Part shown: positions 1 to 10,651 of the stretch, in pieces
Position numbering within the stretch: position 1 is the first letter of the stretch
Layout: the number at the start of each line of letters is the position of its first letter
Assembly (NCBI GenBank): GCA_029959195.1
Contig: CP114117.1
Span: 434,001-498,000, forward strand
Length of the DNA stretch: 64,000 bases
Reading direction: 5' to 3'
DNA from: Dictyophora rubrovolvata
Taxonomy: Eukaryota > Basidiomycota > Agaricomycetes > Phallales > Phallaceae
The notes under the pieces: model-generated
Told to the model about the DNA's origin: nothing
Seen by the model: only the letters and a program-made list of their open reading frames with translations
Database searches by the model: none
Program-made: the position numbers and the translations under genes

Positions 1-2191
1 CTTGGTCGCCGCAGGACAGGTCAATTGGCTCTCACTCTAGCCGCTTTGGGCGCGATTTCATCAGCGACGTCCAAAAGCATGTTAATGCTTATTGGCGCTC
101 GATTCGTACGTGCCTGCGAAAACAAATCATACTTCGTTCGATGTATGTCACTGACTTTATACATATCTTAGATAAGTGGAGTAGGAAGCGGTGGATCTTT
201 GATTACCACCGTGATCATCACTAGTGATATGTACATTCTCCGTCATAGGAGTTGGGTTCAAGGATTTACTGGTGTGTTCTTTGCGGTATGTGCGGTATGT
301 GCTTGTTGGAGCAAGTGGGTTTGAACAACTTTTTTTTTGTAGGCTGGACAAGGTATAGGTGGACCTCTTGGAGGGTATATTAGCGATCAGTACGTTGAAA
401 TAGTGTCTCATGAAATCAATCTTATGAAACCTCTTTTTGCAAGATTGGGCTGGCGTTGGGCTTTTGTGATCCAGCTACCAATCTACGCCTTCTCATTTTT
501 AATATTCACCCATAAATTGCATTACACCATGCCGGTAAGATGATGCTATCATTTCGAAGTCGTTTAGACCCACCTTCCCCTCTTTATCTCTTCAGGGAAA
601 AAGCAAAAGCACAAGCACAAGCGCTAAAGATATTTTGAAAAAAATTGATTACGGAGGAACAATATCTTTGATGCTCACGGTACGTGTCGCCACCGGCCAC
701 CAATCGCACACAATTAATAATTTCTCTTTAAGATTGCGTTTTCCCTTGCATTCCTTAATCTCAGATACGGCCAACAGTTATCATTCACAGAACCGCGAGT
801 GTATATCACAGCAGCTGTATCTGTCTCCATGGCGATTGTATTCATGGTCTTTGAGATTTGTATTGCACCACAGCCTATCTTGGCACCTTCGTTTTTGAGG
901 CAGAAAGTACCAGTTTTGGCTGGCTTGAGCAATATGCTGGTGAGTCTTTTCCTTTTTTATTAGCTATCAACCGGAGCGAAGTCCTAATATTACTTAGATA
1001 GCTATCAATGACCTTGCGTCGCTGTATTTCTTCCCGATCTTTTTCGAAAGAGTCATGATAACTTCTAGTTCAACGGCTGGTTCGTCTTCTCCCCAATTCC
1101 TTCTTATTTTTCGATCGATGTTCATGAATTATTACACAGGAGCTCATATAGTTCCCAAAAGTGTTGCCATGACTCTGGGCTTCGTGTTCGGCGGGTAAGA
1201 AATAATTTTTGAGTATGATGATATACGACTGACCTCGTGGTTACCAGTGCCATCATTACTAAATCAGGAAGCTACAAGACTTTGGGAGTTATTGCAGCAA
1301 GCAGCTCTTTCATCGGAACTGTGCGTGGCCCTGGTGTCATTGTAAAATTAACAATACTTCTAACCCACTTTTCTTCTGCTTTAGTTGTGTCTTGCCAACC
1401 TGAACGAAAACTCTAGTACATTCGTGCAATGGTTCGGCATTGTATGCTCCTGCTTTTCCCATTTCTCAAGTCGGTACTCACTTTTCTCCTTTCAAGGTTC
1501 CTATCGGTCTGGGCAATGCCGTCATGATACAAACAACAATGATAGCCCTTCTTGCACACGTAAAACGTAAGTACTCGACTCAGGTGGAGCAATTCTGCCT
1601 ATTAATCGCAGTACAGCCGCGCAAGTAGCCACCGCGACAGGTTTTTCACAACTATTCATGTGCATCGGACAAATTGCCGGCGTCGCCGTTTCCTCCGCTA
1701 TCTTCCAACAACTTGTCGGTCAAGAGTTGGCTGCAAGAATTACAGGACCTGAAGCACAAGATGTACGCGTCATAATTCTGTTATATATATCCTTTTTCAC
1801 GCGCTTATTTTTTCTCGATAAGATTATTGAAAGTATAGAGCAATCCGCGCGGAACATTGAAAAACTGCCATTCGAGATTCAGAAGCATGCTCGTGATTCT
1901 TATGGGATTGCGCTTAGTCAAGTGTTTTGGTATTTGGCGTTATCCACTTTTGTAGGGGTTTTGATCCAAATTGCGGTATGTTTTGCTACGCTCAATTGTT
2001 TTGCAGTAGACCCATTTTTTTTATTTACATGGTAGATTCCCGATCGATCATTAACAGACTGTTACGAGAACCGGTCAACTCAGAAGACAGTCGTTTCTGA
2101 CTCGAAAGAGCGGCAGCTACACAGAAAGACCAGCTTTAACAGTTACGGGCGCGATCTTGAGAGGCAGGCTGAGAAGTCCGCGCAAATGTGA
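1..2191 (+). CDS. MFS transporter, DHA2 family (vacuolar amino acid / drug:H+ antiporter type), 5' truncated by window edge
   Basis: A polytopic membrane transporter of the 14-TM DHA2 branch, resembling fungal Vba/Fnx1-like vacuolar basic amino acid or multidrug antiporters; the substrate cannot be read from sequence. The window begins inside the gene at the TM2-TM3 loop signature (LGRRRTGQLALTLAALGA). Later exons carry the half-way segment QPILAPSFLRQKVPVLAGLSNML and the C-terminal family segment IGQIAGVAVSSAIFQQLV...ELAARITGPEAQD. The last exon runs in frame to TGA at 2189-2191 with a hydrophilic tail ending ERQAEKSAQM. It is split by about ten introns of roughly 50 nt. The closest relative in the window is the transporter at 14407-17110, which matches through the same segments and the same C-terminal intron. 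No lesion was seen in the part present. Family is fairly certain, substrate unknown. Confidence 0.85.
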
Positions 2192-3052
2192 AGGTCGAAC
2201 GTGGAAACAAATTTCTTGGTATTTCGATTTTAGATTTGTATTGTTATTCCTCAGCGACGGTAGCCTTTGTATCATTAAATCAGTGTCAAAGATGTAAAAA
2301 GACTCTGTAGAGACGAAGAAGGAAGAAGGAAAGACAAGCAGTTCGGTTGAATTAATCTATAATCTTTTGCTATTTTTTTCCTTCTTTTTTGAGCAATGGA
2401 TAGACGAAGTTCGAAAGTGTTCTACTAGACAGAACCTAACTGCAGACACGGTACTGCAGGTGGATAGCCTCCGTTTAAGAAAATCGCAAATTCGTAACTT
2501 GTGTCGGTGGACTTGCGGCACTTGCCGAATCTGTCTCGGACTGCCATACTTGTCGTGATCCGTTATGTAAAGGTTTTGCTGTCCTTGATGAACGGGTGTT
2601 CCTCAAATTGGTTTTCGATCTTGAAGGTGAACTATATTTCGGAAGTGGTGCTACCTAACAAAGTGCTTGGTTAACCATAGACACTGGTTTGCAGCCTGCT
2701 TGCACAGCTCAAAGCGGCATTGTACGTTTTATGTTTTATTTCAAACCGGTCCTTTTTTCTTACTTCTCAATTTGATTTTACAAATAAATAGGTTTCCCGC
2801 TTGTATCAAAAGAATTGGGGGGACTTCGAGCTGATGAGGGGCCCCACTTTTCGTCGCTCTTCGGTGCGACGGTGACCGTTTCGGGGCTCCTGCCGCCGCC
2901 GAGACAAGATTAGGTAAGAGAGTTGATACGGGCGCCTAGAAAGTTTTCCCGTCCCCCTATTTCAAGCTGACCCCGTCACAATCTAATATTCCTATTTTTC
3001 TAATGCTTATTTATCCCTCTCCCATTTAGACATTATAAAGAACGGTCGTCTC
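2192..3052. other. intergenic region between MFS transporter and phosphatase
   Basis: About 860 bases with no supportable gene. The first part is the 3' region of the transporter; the part after about 2800 includes a GC-richer stretch (2860-2920) and then a pyrimidine-rich run before the phosphatase start at 3053. Short open frames here (for example 2367-2558) have no recognisable domain or splice structure. Confidence 0.5.
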
Positions 3053-4083
3053 ATGTCTCGGTTTTTCTCTATCATCCTTTTTTGGTCTGCGTGTTTCGTC
3101 CTTTTGGCATGGTCCCTCGGTATTCCGGATCACTTAGAACAAGGACATGAAGGCCTAGAAGAATCCAACATTAAATTTAGAGGCCCCAAAGGCACCGTCT
3201 ATGTCATTCGACACGGCGAGAAACCGGAGGACGGTAGGAGAGGTCTGTCTCGATTAGGCCGTAAGCGAGCAGAGTGTGTTTTAAACGTGTGTTTTACTTG
3301 GTTTTTCCGCTGTTTCATTTCATTTACTCTCAATTCATCATCCAGTTATTTGGACCACAGTCCGGAATGGACATAAATTATATAATAGCAGCACCTACCG
3401 TAGGGCGTGTTCGAAGTTCGAGATCTATAGAAACTGTTAAGCCCCTCGCAGACGCGCTGAATATAGAGATTGATTCAGACTGGTATGTCGTTCGTTTGTT
3501 TATTCAAGACAAGAAAAGTTTTTAATGTATACTGTTAGTGGTGGGGGTAATGCAAAATGCGTTGCAAAACGAGTCAAAGAAGTGCAAAAGACTGCTCTCG
3601 ATGAACCCGTAAATGTTTTAATCGTAGGGGTAAATATCCCGATTTATGCTCTTAAAGATATATCTTTCCTAACCAAATGCTGCAGAGACACACCAAGATC
3701 CGGAAGATAGTGAAAGCACTTGGCGTTGAGGATCCTCCTAAGTACCCAGATGCGTAAGTCCACCCCCCCCTCCCCAAGTAGCATCTATTAATCGCATATA
3801 ACATTGTTCGTGAAGTTATGGCTTGACGTGGCAAGTCAAAGATGGTAAACTCCAAATATCGCAACAAGATTGTCCTGCAATAGATGGTCTGCAGACTTCA
3901 CTTGATCCGATCTACGGGGATGCGAGGACAGACGAAGACGAGGATGACGGGTCAATTGATGACCTAGACATGGATGACCCAGAGCTCACTGGTTGTAATC
4001 TGGACGATGGTGGATGCATCCACGAACATAAACCTGCGCGGATACTTGGATCTGAACAATTCTATCTTGATGATTTACATTGA
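3053..4083 (+). CDS. histidine phosphatase superfamily (phosphoglycerate mutase-like) protein, membrane anchored
   Basis: Likely a small phosphatase of the histidine phosphatase clan; substrate unknown. I read five exons: 3053-3286, 3346-3482, 3539-3629, 3686-3753 and 3816-4083, giving about 265 residues. Residues 4-23 are hydrophobic (FFSIILFWSACFVLLAWSLG), a signal anchor or signal peptide. The catalytic phosphohistidine motif is VYVIRHGEKP near residue 50. Further segments follow the family order: LSRLGRKRAECVLNLFGP, IIAAPT..., and VNVLIVGRHTKIRKIVKALGV, where relatives usually have a W/E-H-containing motif at the VGRHTKI position. The acidic C-terminal tail (EDEDDGSIDDLDMDDPE) contains cysteines. 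All splice sites are GT..AG and restore frame, so the gene looks intact. It sits alone between the DHA2 transporter and the CVNH gene. Confidence 0.82.
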
Positions 4084-4599
4084 CGTCAATATTACTTTTA
4101 GGCGTCATCTCTTACTCCTGTAATACTTTTTCATATTTCATTTACTCTACTTTTTGTTAGCTCGGACATCTATTTATAACGTATTCGAAGTTGTCAGTAC
4201 AGGATCTAGTGAATATTCAGTATTCAGTAGACAGAACCACTAACGGTCGGTGAGATAAATGAGGCATCAAAGAAATCAAAAATGGATTACAATCGAGAAA
4301 AAGAAAGTTGCTGAGGCCCGTAAATATACTGTTGGAAAACGAGCGCCGGCACCGCCCATTATCGCATCTACTAAGCGCGTCACCAAGAGATTATTTAACT
4401 TACATATACCCATTTAAAACTTGTACTATGCCGATCCCTATTGTGAAAAGGATCATATTTACATAAATATTATTCTCTCAGAAAGGAGCTCAGAGCAGAT
4501 GAATAACAATTATTACGTCCCCGAAATCCCCGAATAATTTTAGCAAACCAAGACACCGTTGCTGACACCGATACAACTATCTGCAATAAGTACCCAAAA
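4084..4599. other. convergent intergenic region (phosphatase 3' / CVNH 3')
   Basis: About 515 AT-rich bases between two convergent genes, presumably both 3' untranslated regions. No open frame with a recognisable domain was found. Confidence 0.5.
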
Positions 4600-5003
4600 T
4601 TAATAAATGAATCCGTATTTGCAGTCCAGACTGATTTGATACACACTGAGATCGATGGTACTGCTAGTTAGAGATCCACCTTTGCATACATTACTGACAA
4701 TTGAAGAGCCAGTCTGACAGCCGAAGGTTATAGTACCACAGGTGGAGCTGAACTTGTCACCTGGGCAAACGAGTTTACCGTCGTTATCCCCAAACAGTTG
4801 TTGAGGTCGATAGCTGAGTCAGTTGTTGAACCATTCGAAGCTTCACATGAAGCGATGAGAATGTTACTCATGCTCCCGCCTACGTTAAGAATAGAGCAAC
4901 TGCTGAGAAAGCCACTTGCACGACGTACAAGATCAGATGTGACTAGGGCGGTTTGGTGGCAGAGGAGGACGAGGAAGAAAGACGGTGTCCTCAAGGAGTA
5001 CAT
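4600..5003 (-). CDS. secreted CVNH-domain (cyanovirin-N homology) lectin, with a one-base frame slip
   Basis: CVNH proteins are small carbohydrate-binding lectins of ascomycetes and basidiomycetes; the role in fungi is unclear. Translation from the ATG at 5003 gives a signal peptide (MYSLRTPSFFLVLLCHQTAL...), then the first CVNH half: SGFLSSCSILNVGG, ILIASCEASNGS and SAIDLNNCLG. The frame is then lost, but the next frame continues exactly as the family does: DNDGKLVCPGDKFSSTCG, ITFGCQ, then STIDLSVYQINLDC-like sequence and a stop at 4600-4602. The switch falls at a run of four G (about 4790-4795); one more G would make the frame continuous through LGDNDGKL. Either the assembly has a homopolymer error or the gene is freshly broken. 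No intron with usable GT..AG bridges the two frames. Domain call is strong; intactness is open. Confidence 0.75.
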
Positions 5004-7254
5004 TGTGCAAAGGCTGTGGGCTGAATGTTTAGGATAGAGGAATAAAGACGCAAACTTTGTAGAAAATGGGATTTTAAACCAAATCGACAGACTTCTTTGT
5101 TCGTATGCTCCTAATCACCCCGAGTGACCCCCTGTCCTAAGCCTTAAATTTTTGGGTACTCCGACTTCGAATTGTCTATGGCATGTTAGGGCTAGTTACA
5201 GCCATTTACTTTCTTTCAGATCCCATGATAATCTCCTCAGCATTTTGTTCCTTAGGATTCATAAGCCAAGGTTGGACATTGTTCAGTATTCAAATGTCAG
5301 AAATCTGTCTTCAAAATGGGGACAATTAGCTTGAATCATTCCCACCATATACGGGATAACACGGTAGAGAAGAGGCACAGTTTGTGCACATGCCAATGGT
5401 GACTCCTTCCAGTCTTTTGGAGCTCTTCTTCTGTCCAGCTACTCTTTCGATGTTCCTGGTGCCGTTTTTTTCTAGACGCATCGGTGCTCGCACTCCCAAA
5501 GCAAGCACATTGCCGTTGTGCGGTCAGAAGCTGCCGGAAGTGGTGGGAAAAGAGTTATCAGGATGAGTGAGAGAAGGCAGTCGGAAGACTGAGAAAAGGG
5601 ACCGCATGCTGGCTAGTCTCTCGAGACTCGTGAATACGTCGCACGTTCTGTCAACGAGCGTGTGTTATCTCTAACCATGATGGGCGGGTTTAGAGAGAAA
5701 AGTTGGAATAAAATCGGTCAGATAAGGACCAGCATCCTATGGAGACATATCATGTCGTATCAGCGTCGAGATATTTCAGTGAAGCTTGGATGGCTGTTCT
5801 TTCGATTTCTTCATTTGTGAAACTGTCAATTAATCTGGCATCTCAAGCAGTCTAAAGAATCTTAATGATCAATACACGAGGGCACACAAATCGACAATGC
5901 GAACAACTATTTAAAGGTTAATAAGGCGTATGGCTGTCAGCATGGCCTGAGTATCTCATCTGTGGACAATTGTCGCGGCGAGAAATTTCTCTTGATTCAA
6001 TATCTATGTATGACATGTCATCAAATCTTCGATAGCTAAAGACAATTTGAATTACCCACTGTCAGCCTCTGATTCTCTCAGCTCAGAATAAACGTCAGGG
6101 AATCGTCGTCTCGTTCAAACCACCCTTAATTAAAGCATACTTCACTGTTCAGTTTTATTTCCATATATCATTTGATCGATGAAATTTGAGCTCGAGTATT
6201 GGAGTGCTTGAGGGTCTACGAGGGGGGAACGACAAAGTTTCGCGGCGCGGTCTGATCTCGGGCTGGACATCAGGCGTTCAAATGAAAAATGAAAAACTGA
6301 ACCGTGGGTTGAGCATGCAAGTTGTATAATGACACCGGGCTGTAAAGGAAGGGACGGGTGTTCTGCGATCAAAGGCGGTGTACAAACAGGCGGTGATCTT
6401 GAAAAGGGTTGTGAATAGAAATCTAGCAGCACTCGATCTTAAGATTATCAATGACATTTTTGGATAACTTGGACATACTTATCATACGTGCAACCGTTAA
6501 ATTGAGCCATTTTCAAAAAAATAGCGTCAGCTTAGAGCTACTATCCTTCCATTTTTTCGGCGCTTGCCTGACTGATGCAGCGAAACCTGTCCCTTGGTGC
6601 AAGACATGGAACAAGTTGGTACCCGTCTGTCTGAGAAAAAATTGCTCCCTCTGGCTCGAATTGTGCAGTCCGAGAGTATTCTTAAACTGAAAGAGGGCGT
6701 TCGAGGAGCAGAGGTAGAAAATCTAAATAATGGGAGTCGACCGCTACTACTTTAGTTGGATCAGCAAGAGTCTAGATCCTGACTGCAGCTTGAAGAAGTC
6801 AGTGTTGACAGCTAACATCACGAACTGATCAAGAAATGACCTCAGCCCCGCTCGGTGGACCTTTTACAATTCGTGAGCCACAGGGTTGCTGTACTTTAGG
6901 TTTGGCACCATAAAGCTCCGAGTAAGTAGCTTGGGTCGGAGTGTGAAGGGGTCGGCCGAACCTAGTATTTCACGGAGTCAAACTTCAAACTCAGCCTTCT
7001 CTTGTTCAGGAATTCTATCTGGCCATAGTAGGTCACTGCAAAAGGTTGGCATGATTCATCGATCATCTGTAGCCACGCAGTCCGTAATGTTCTGGCTCTG
7101 CTTCAACAGTTATCTCAAAAGCATGTGTCCATGGCAAAGTGACAATGTGATAGTCAAGTAATACTAATAATGCTGACTTTTGCCATATCCGGAGAAAAAT
7201 TTCTATCACACTGCTCTTGACTCGTTTGCTTTTTTCTTGTTATTCCTTCTGCAG
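5004..7254. other. 2.2 kb gene-poor region
   Basis: No gene could be supported on either strand. Open frames are short (at most 96 codons), lack domain signatures and are not linked by consistent introns. The first 150 bases should include the promoter of the CVNH gene. The minus strand around 6840-7160 has a faintly protein-like but repeatedly interrupted reading that I could not assign. Confidence 0.5.
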
Positions 7255-7580
7255 GGTCCCTTCAGGCCTGTACAATAAATGGAAAAGAACCGGAACCGGA
7301 ACCGGAACATTCCATACCGCAATATTGAATATTCCGCACTATTTGCATTTCAGCATCTTTAATCATTCCACACCGCACTTGGTCAGGTTCACAACCGAAT
7401 TTGTTTTTGCATATAAAAAAAGTCAAAGCACGCCCCTAAATACATCAAGTATATATCATACTCGTTTAAATTTCTTCGAACATGCACTATCTCAGAGCAC
7501 CAAAGGTGCTCCTCGCAACGACTTTCGTCACCGCTGTTTTGGCAATTCCCATGGTGAACATTCGGCGAGACAGCACCTTT
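7255..7580 (+). repeat. duplicated promoter/5' gene segment, copy 1
   Basis: This segment and 9079-9390 are diverged direct copies. Both start with a GTCCCTTCAG block, followed by TGTACAATnAATGGAAAA, a CCGCAATATTGAAyATTCCGCA block, an ATTCCACACCGCA block, and the first exon beginning ATGCACTATCTCAGA. Copy 1 also has a small hexamer expansion (AACCGG three times, 7289-7306) and a clean TATA box. It is the promoter and first exon of the secreted-protein gene at 7482. Confidence 0.8.
7412..7420 (+). promoter_or_regulatory. TATA box of the small secreted protein gene
   Basis: TATAAAAAA about 65 bases before the ATG at 7482, a normal distance in fungi. In the duplicate copy upstream of 9305 the same place reads TATAGAAA, a weaker match. 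Confidence 0.55.
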
Positions 7581-8430
7581 CACATTGAAGAATTAACGGA
7601 TTTGTTTGATACAGTGGGCAAGGTTATCGTAAGTCTCGCTTACACCCCTATTCTGCTTCCTACACATGTAAATACTAAATTCTTTTCCTCTCTTTCGCTC
7701 TCCGTCCTGACAAGCAAACTGTCAAGAGTGATCTTGCAAATCTTTCTATAACCAATAATTTAACGGTAGCAGAAGTAAGATATTAATAAGGTTAGGTTGT
7801 TATGTGCTGTCCAAAAATTTCAGACATACCTAGACGACTTCTCAAAGGCCGCACACGATCTGACGACGGTAAGAAGCACCCCTTATTCTCATCCAAAAAA
7901 AATGTCTTTTATGTAATTGAAACACATAGCTATGTCTCCTCACGGCGGTAAGAGAACTTGGGTTTTAAAAGGGAAAAGAAACTGAGATTAACGTTAACAA
8001 CGTCATTGGACCCTGTCAGCGAGGCTGAGAGTCAAACGCTCATGAATACCACTTTCCTATCGTTCTTCGACAGCCTTACCAACATCCTCAGCACGCCAGA
8101 TTCAGATGTTATCAATAATTTAGATACATTCGATTTCAACAACTTCGTAGAATCACTCACGGTTATTGCATCTGCCATTACTGTGAGATAAGTTTCGCTT
8201 GCTGATAGTAATCCTTAATGACAATTATTTACAGTGTTTACAAGTTGTCGTCTCAGGCATAGTGAATCCGGTATGTTTTTGATTATATCCGAGGAACGCT
8301 AGACACTCACATTAATGCTTCTTTTTCTCTAAATAATGTGGCACCACAGCTAGCCAATGTTTATATAAGTATGGACTCTACCTTGGCTGTTTCTCTTATT
8401 GGTTTTGGGATTCCTCCCTATTCAAGTTGA
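7482..8430 (+). CDS. small secreted protein of unknown function
   Basis: I do not recognise the family with confidence. The ATG at 7482 opens a clear signal peptide (MHYLRAPKVLLATTFVTAVLA), then a helical, Asp/Leu/Thr-rich mature part assembled from about six short exons: ELTDLFDTVGKVI, TVKSDLANLSITNNLTVAE, TYLDDFSKAAHDLT, EAESQTLMNTTFLSFFDSLTN, then VINNLDTFDFNNFVESLTV..., CLQVVVSGIVNP and a C-terminus IGFGIPPYSS with stop at 8428-8430. Length is about 190 residues with few cysteines. The layout loosely recalls fungal hydrophobic-surface-binding (HsbA-like) secreted proteins, but no diagnostic motif supports this. The exon around 7930-8010 is uncertain. The start is favoured by the TATA box about 65 bases upstream and by conservation of the same ATG in the broken copy at 9305. 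Confidence 0.6.
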
Positions 8431-9078
8431 GACGTAAAGGAATAGAGAACGGATTGTATCGTCAGTGAAATTGACAATATACCATAATTGTATACTCGAC
8501 TAGTTTATTATGTCACTTGTTATTTATTATGAACATTGTGATTATTCACTGAGTGACACCTTGCACGCCAAATCCGCATTCCGGCTATCCTGGATCGACT
8601 ACAAGTGTTACAATTTGGATTCAGGTGATCGACTACGAGCGTTAGAAGACAGTCGAGTCTTGTTGGGTAATGGAAATCAAGTCAAACAGAAAACAATAGT
8701 CACAAACGTTTGAAATGCTATGCCTATTGCCCAAGGTGACGATTCTACTTAAGTTCGGACTGTGGCATAATCATTGTCAATCAGACGAGCGCTGAGCGCA
8801 CGTGTACGGCGAACAGCGATGGAAACTGAAAAAGTCTTCGTAGCCCGTCATTCTCAACATGATTCGGATTCGAAAGTTCATGGTATTTTTCGCTACTATA
8901 TACCGAGATGCTTTGGGAGTTTATATTGAAGGGCCGGTCAACTATGACCATGTATGACTGGAATGATCATGTAATCGCTGTCTTTTCGCTGCGTCTGCGT
9001 TAGCATTGCGGGCCAAAAACAGTATCGTTGTTTTCTTGATTTCGTAGACATGGATGGATACAGCACTCAAGATACTCC
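8431..9078. other. intergenic spacer between the two duplicated segments
   Basis: About 650 bases with no supportable gene. The duplicated block starts again at about 9079. Confidence 0.5.
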
Positions 9079-9390
9079 GAGTCCCTTCAGACTTGTGGCA
9101 TGTCTGTACAATGAATGGAAAAAAACCTGGACTCCATTCCACGCCGCAATATTGAACATTCCGCATTGTATTCCGCATCGCAATATTAAACATTGTGTAT
9201 TATATTCCACACCGCAGCAGGCCACGTTCACGCCGGAATTTTCAGGGTTTTTTTGCGTATAGAAATCGGAACATTTTTGACACATTATCCTCGTTCGTTC
9301 GGACATGCACTATCTCAGAACTCCTTGTACTCCTCGCAATGACTGGTGTAAGTGCTGTTGTGGCAACTCCCATGAAGAGACAGTATGTAT
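9079..9390 (+). repeat. duplicated promoter/5' gene segment, copy 2
   Basis: Second, more diverged copy of the block at 7255-7580, in the same orientation about 1.8 kb downstream. The GTCCCTTCAG block, the CCGCAATATTG block and the ATGCACTATCTCAGA start are kept. The CCGCAATATTG-type block is expanded here: CGCAATATT occurs twice, at about 9148 and 9179. The resemblance stops shortly after the first exon. Confidence 0.8.
9305..9390 (+). pseudogene. truncated copy of the small secreted protein gene (first exon only)
   Basis: Starting at the ATG at 9305 the DNA follows exon 1 of the gene at 7482. A one-base loss after about codon 7 shifts the frame; in the shifted frame the signal-peptide sequence resumes (LLAMTGVSAVVATPMKRQ). 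No counterpart of the later exons follows before the ATP23 gene begins at 9597. This is best read as the remnant of a partial tandem duplication. Confidence 0.7.
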
Positions 9391-9596
9391 GAAGTCATAG
9401 ATTTTGATTCAGGCAGAGACGTCAAATATGTTGCAAGGAAAACTGACCAGATCCTTTGGAACCAGAAAAGGGATTTATTGGGTGGGGGTAAAAATATCTA
9501 TGTGGTCTATAATTGATATCGACACAAAATTACGTTTGGTAGAATTAATATATCTTGTGACGCAGATTAGTCGATAATAAAATGTCAAACCATACA

Positions 9597-10461
9597 CTAG
9601 TGATACGTACATACCTCATCAAATGGCCTTGTATCGTTGAAACAGCTCTCCCAGACTTCGTTTACCACCTGTTCGGCCGTTTCTCGGTCGGGACAATTGG
9701 AATTTTCAGCTACAGATAATGCGGCTCGACGCCGGACACAAGCCTGTATAAGTCAGATTGAGGTTATTTTCTCAGAGTTGCAATAGTGAAAAGCTCACTT
9801 GATGTTGCTTTGAGAAACCAAACACCATCCTATTCACTTCTCGAACCCAACGACAGTCTCCACTCAGACTCGCCGCTCTGATCTGCCACACGTCGCAGAA
9901 ACGCTTAGTTTCTTCAAAAATAAACAAATGAAAAAAGAAGGATACCTCGCTGCAAGCGTGATGTCGCAAATTCCCCCAATCGACTTTGAACTTGCAATGA
10001 TCATACATGTGCAACAACTCATGAACAATCGTATTCTCCATATGCTTTTTATTCGAGAAGCCCCGGGTACATATCAGAATTCCTCCTAAATCAGGCGAGA
10101 AACCTCCAGCTGTAGCAGTTCCACAAGAAACGCATCGAATGTGTTCGGGTTCGACAGGACAGCCTGATAAACGGAGGTGTTTTAGCATAAAAACTATGGA
10201 GGGACCTAAAAAACCGTGAATAAATCATCCTATCTCAAAGGAAAAAAATTTCATACTGCTCGTCATCAATGAATCCTTGACTTGGTTGCATTTTTTGACC
10301 AGCAACGGCTGAAGTCTTTCCTGCCGCTCCTTCTCTCGAATGAGCTTTTCATCCTCAGATAGTCCAAGACCCGTAATCCATGACAGATTTTTACGCCATT
10401 TCTCAAATAGTCTGTCGTCTCCTGTTGACGACGATGAGGGTGTTGAGGACGCCGATGACAT
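9597..10461 (-). CDS. ATP23: mitochondrial inner membrane protease ATP23
   Basis: ATP23 is a zinc metalloprotease of the mitochondrial intermembrane space that processes Atp6 and helps assemble the F1Fo ATP synthase. The protein starts at 10461 ([16 protein letters not shown]) and runs through [45 protein letters not shown], the catalytic segment [21 protein letters not shown] (HExxH at about 10005-10025), [18 protein letters not shown] and the end segment [11 protein letters not shown]. This is the complete ATP23 order, with four exons and normal short introns. The last exon reads on to TAG at 9597-9599; the DEV codons are followed by a good donor-like GTATGT, so a further tiny exon cannot be excluded. 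An upstream ATG at 10499 opens a frame overlapping the start. The gene follows the dehydrogenase in the same orientation with a 190-base gap. Confidence 0.93.
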
Positions 10462-10651
10462 GCGCTAAATATTCTTGAGACTCCGACATCTCGGCTATGC
10501 GTGCCGCTTCTTCGTCAACAGATGAAAATTTGGTGGCAGCCTTTTTTAAAAAAAAAAAGTTTATATTGTTGCGCAAAAAAAACATCGACTAATCATTCAA
10601 TTTAACAATCAACCCGCAATAATTTGACGCCTTTGCCTCGGGCTGGTGGAA

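Noticed and set aside
6840-7160. Faintly protein-like minus-strand reading in the gene-poor region
   Set aside because: All three frames are repeatedly interrupted and I could not match it to any family, so it is not reported as a pseudogene.
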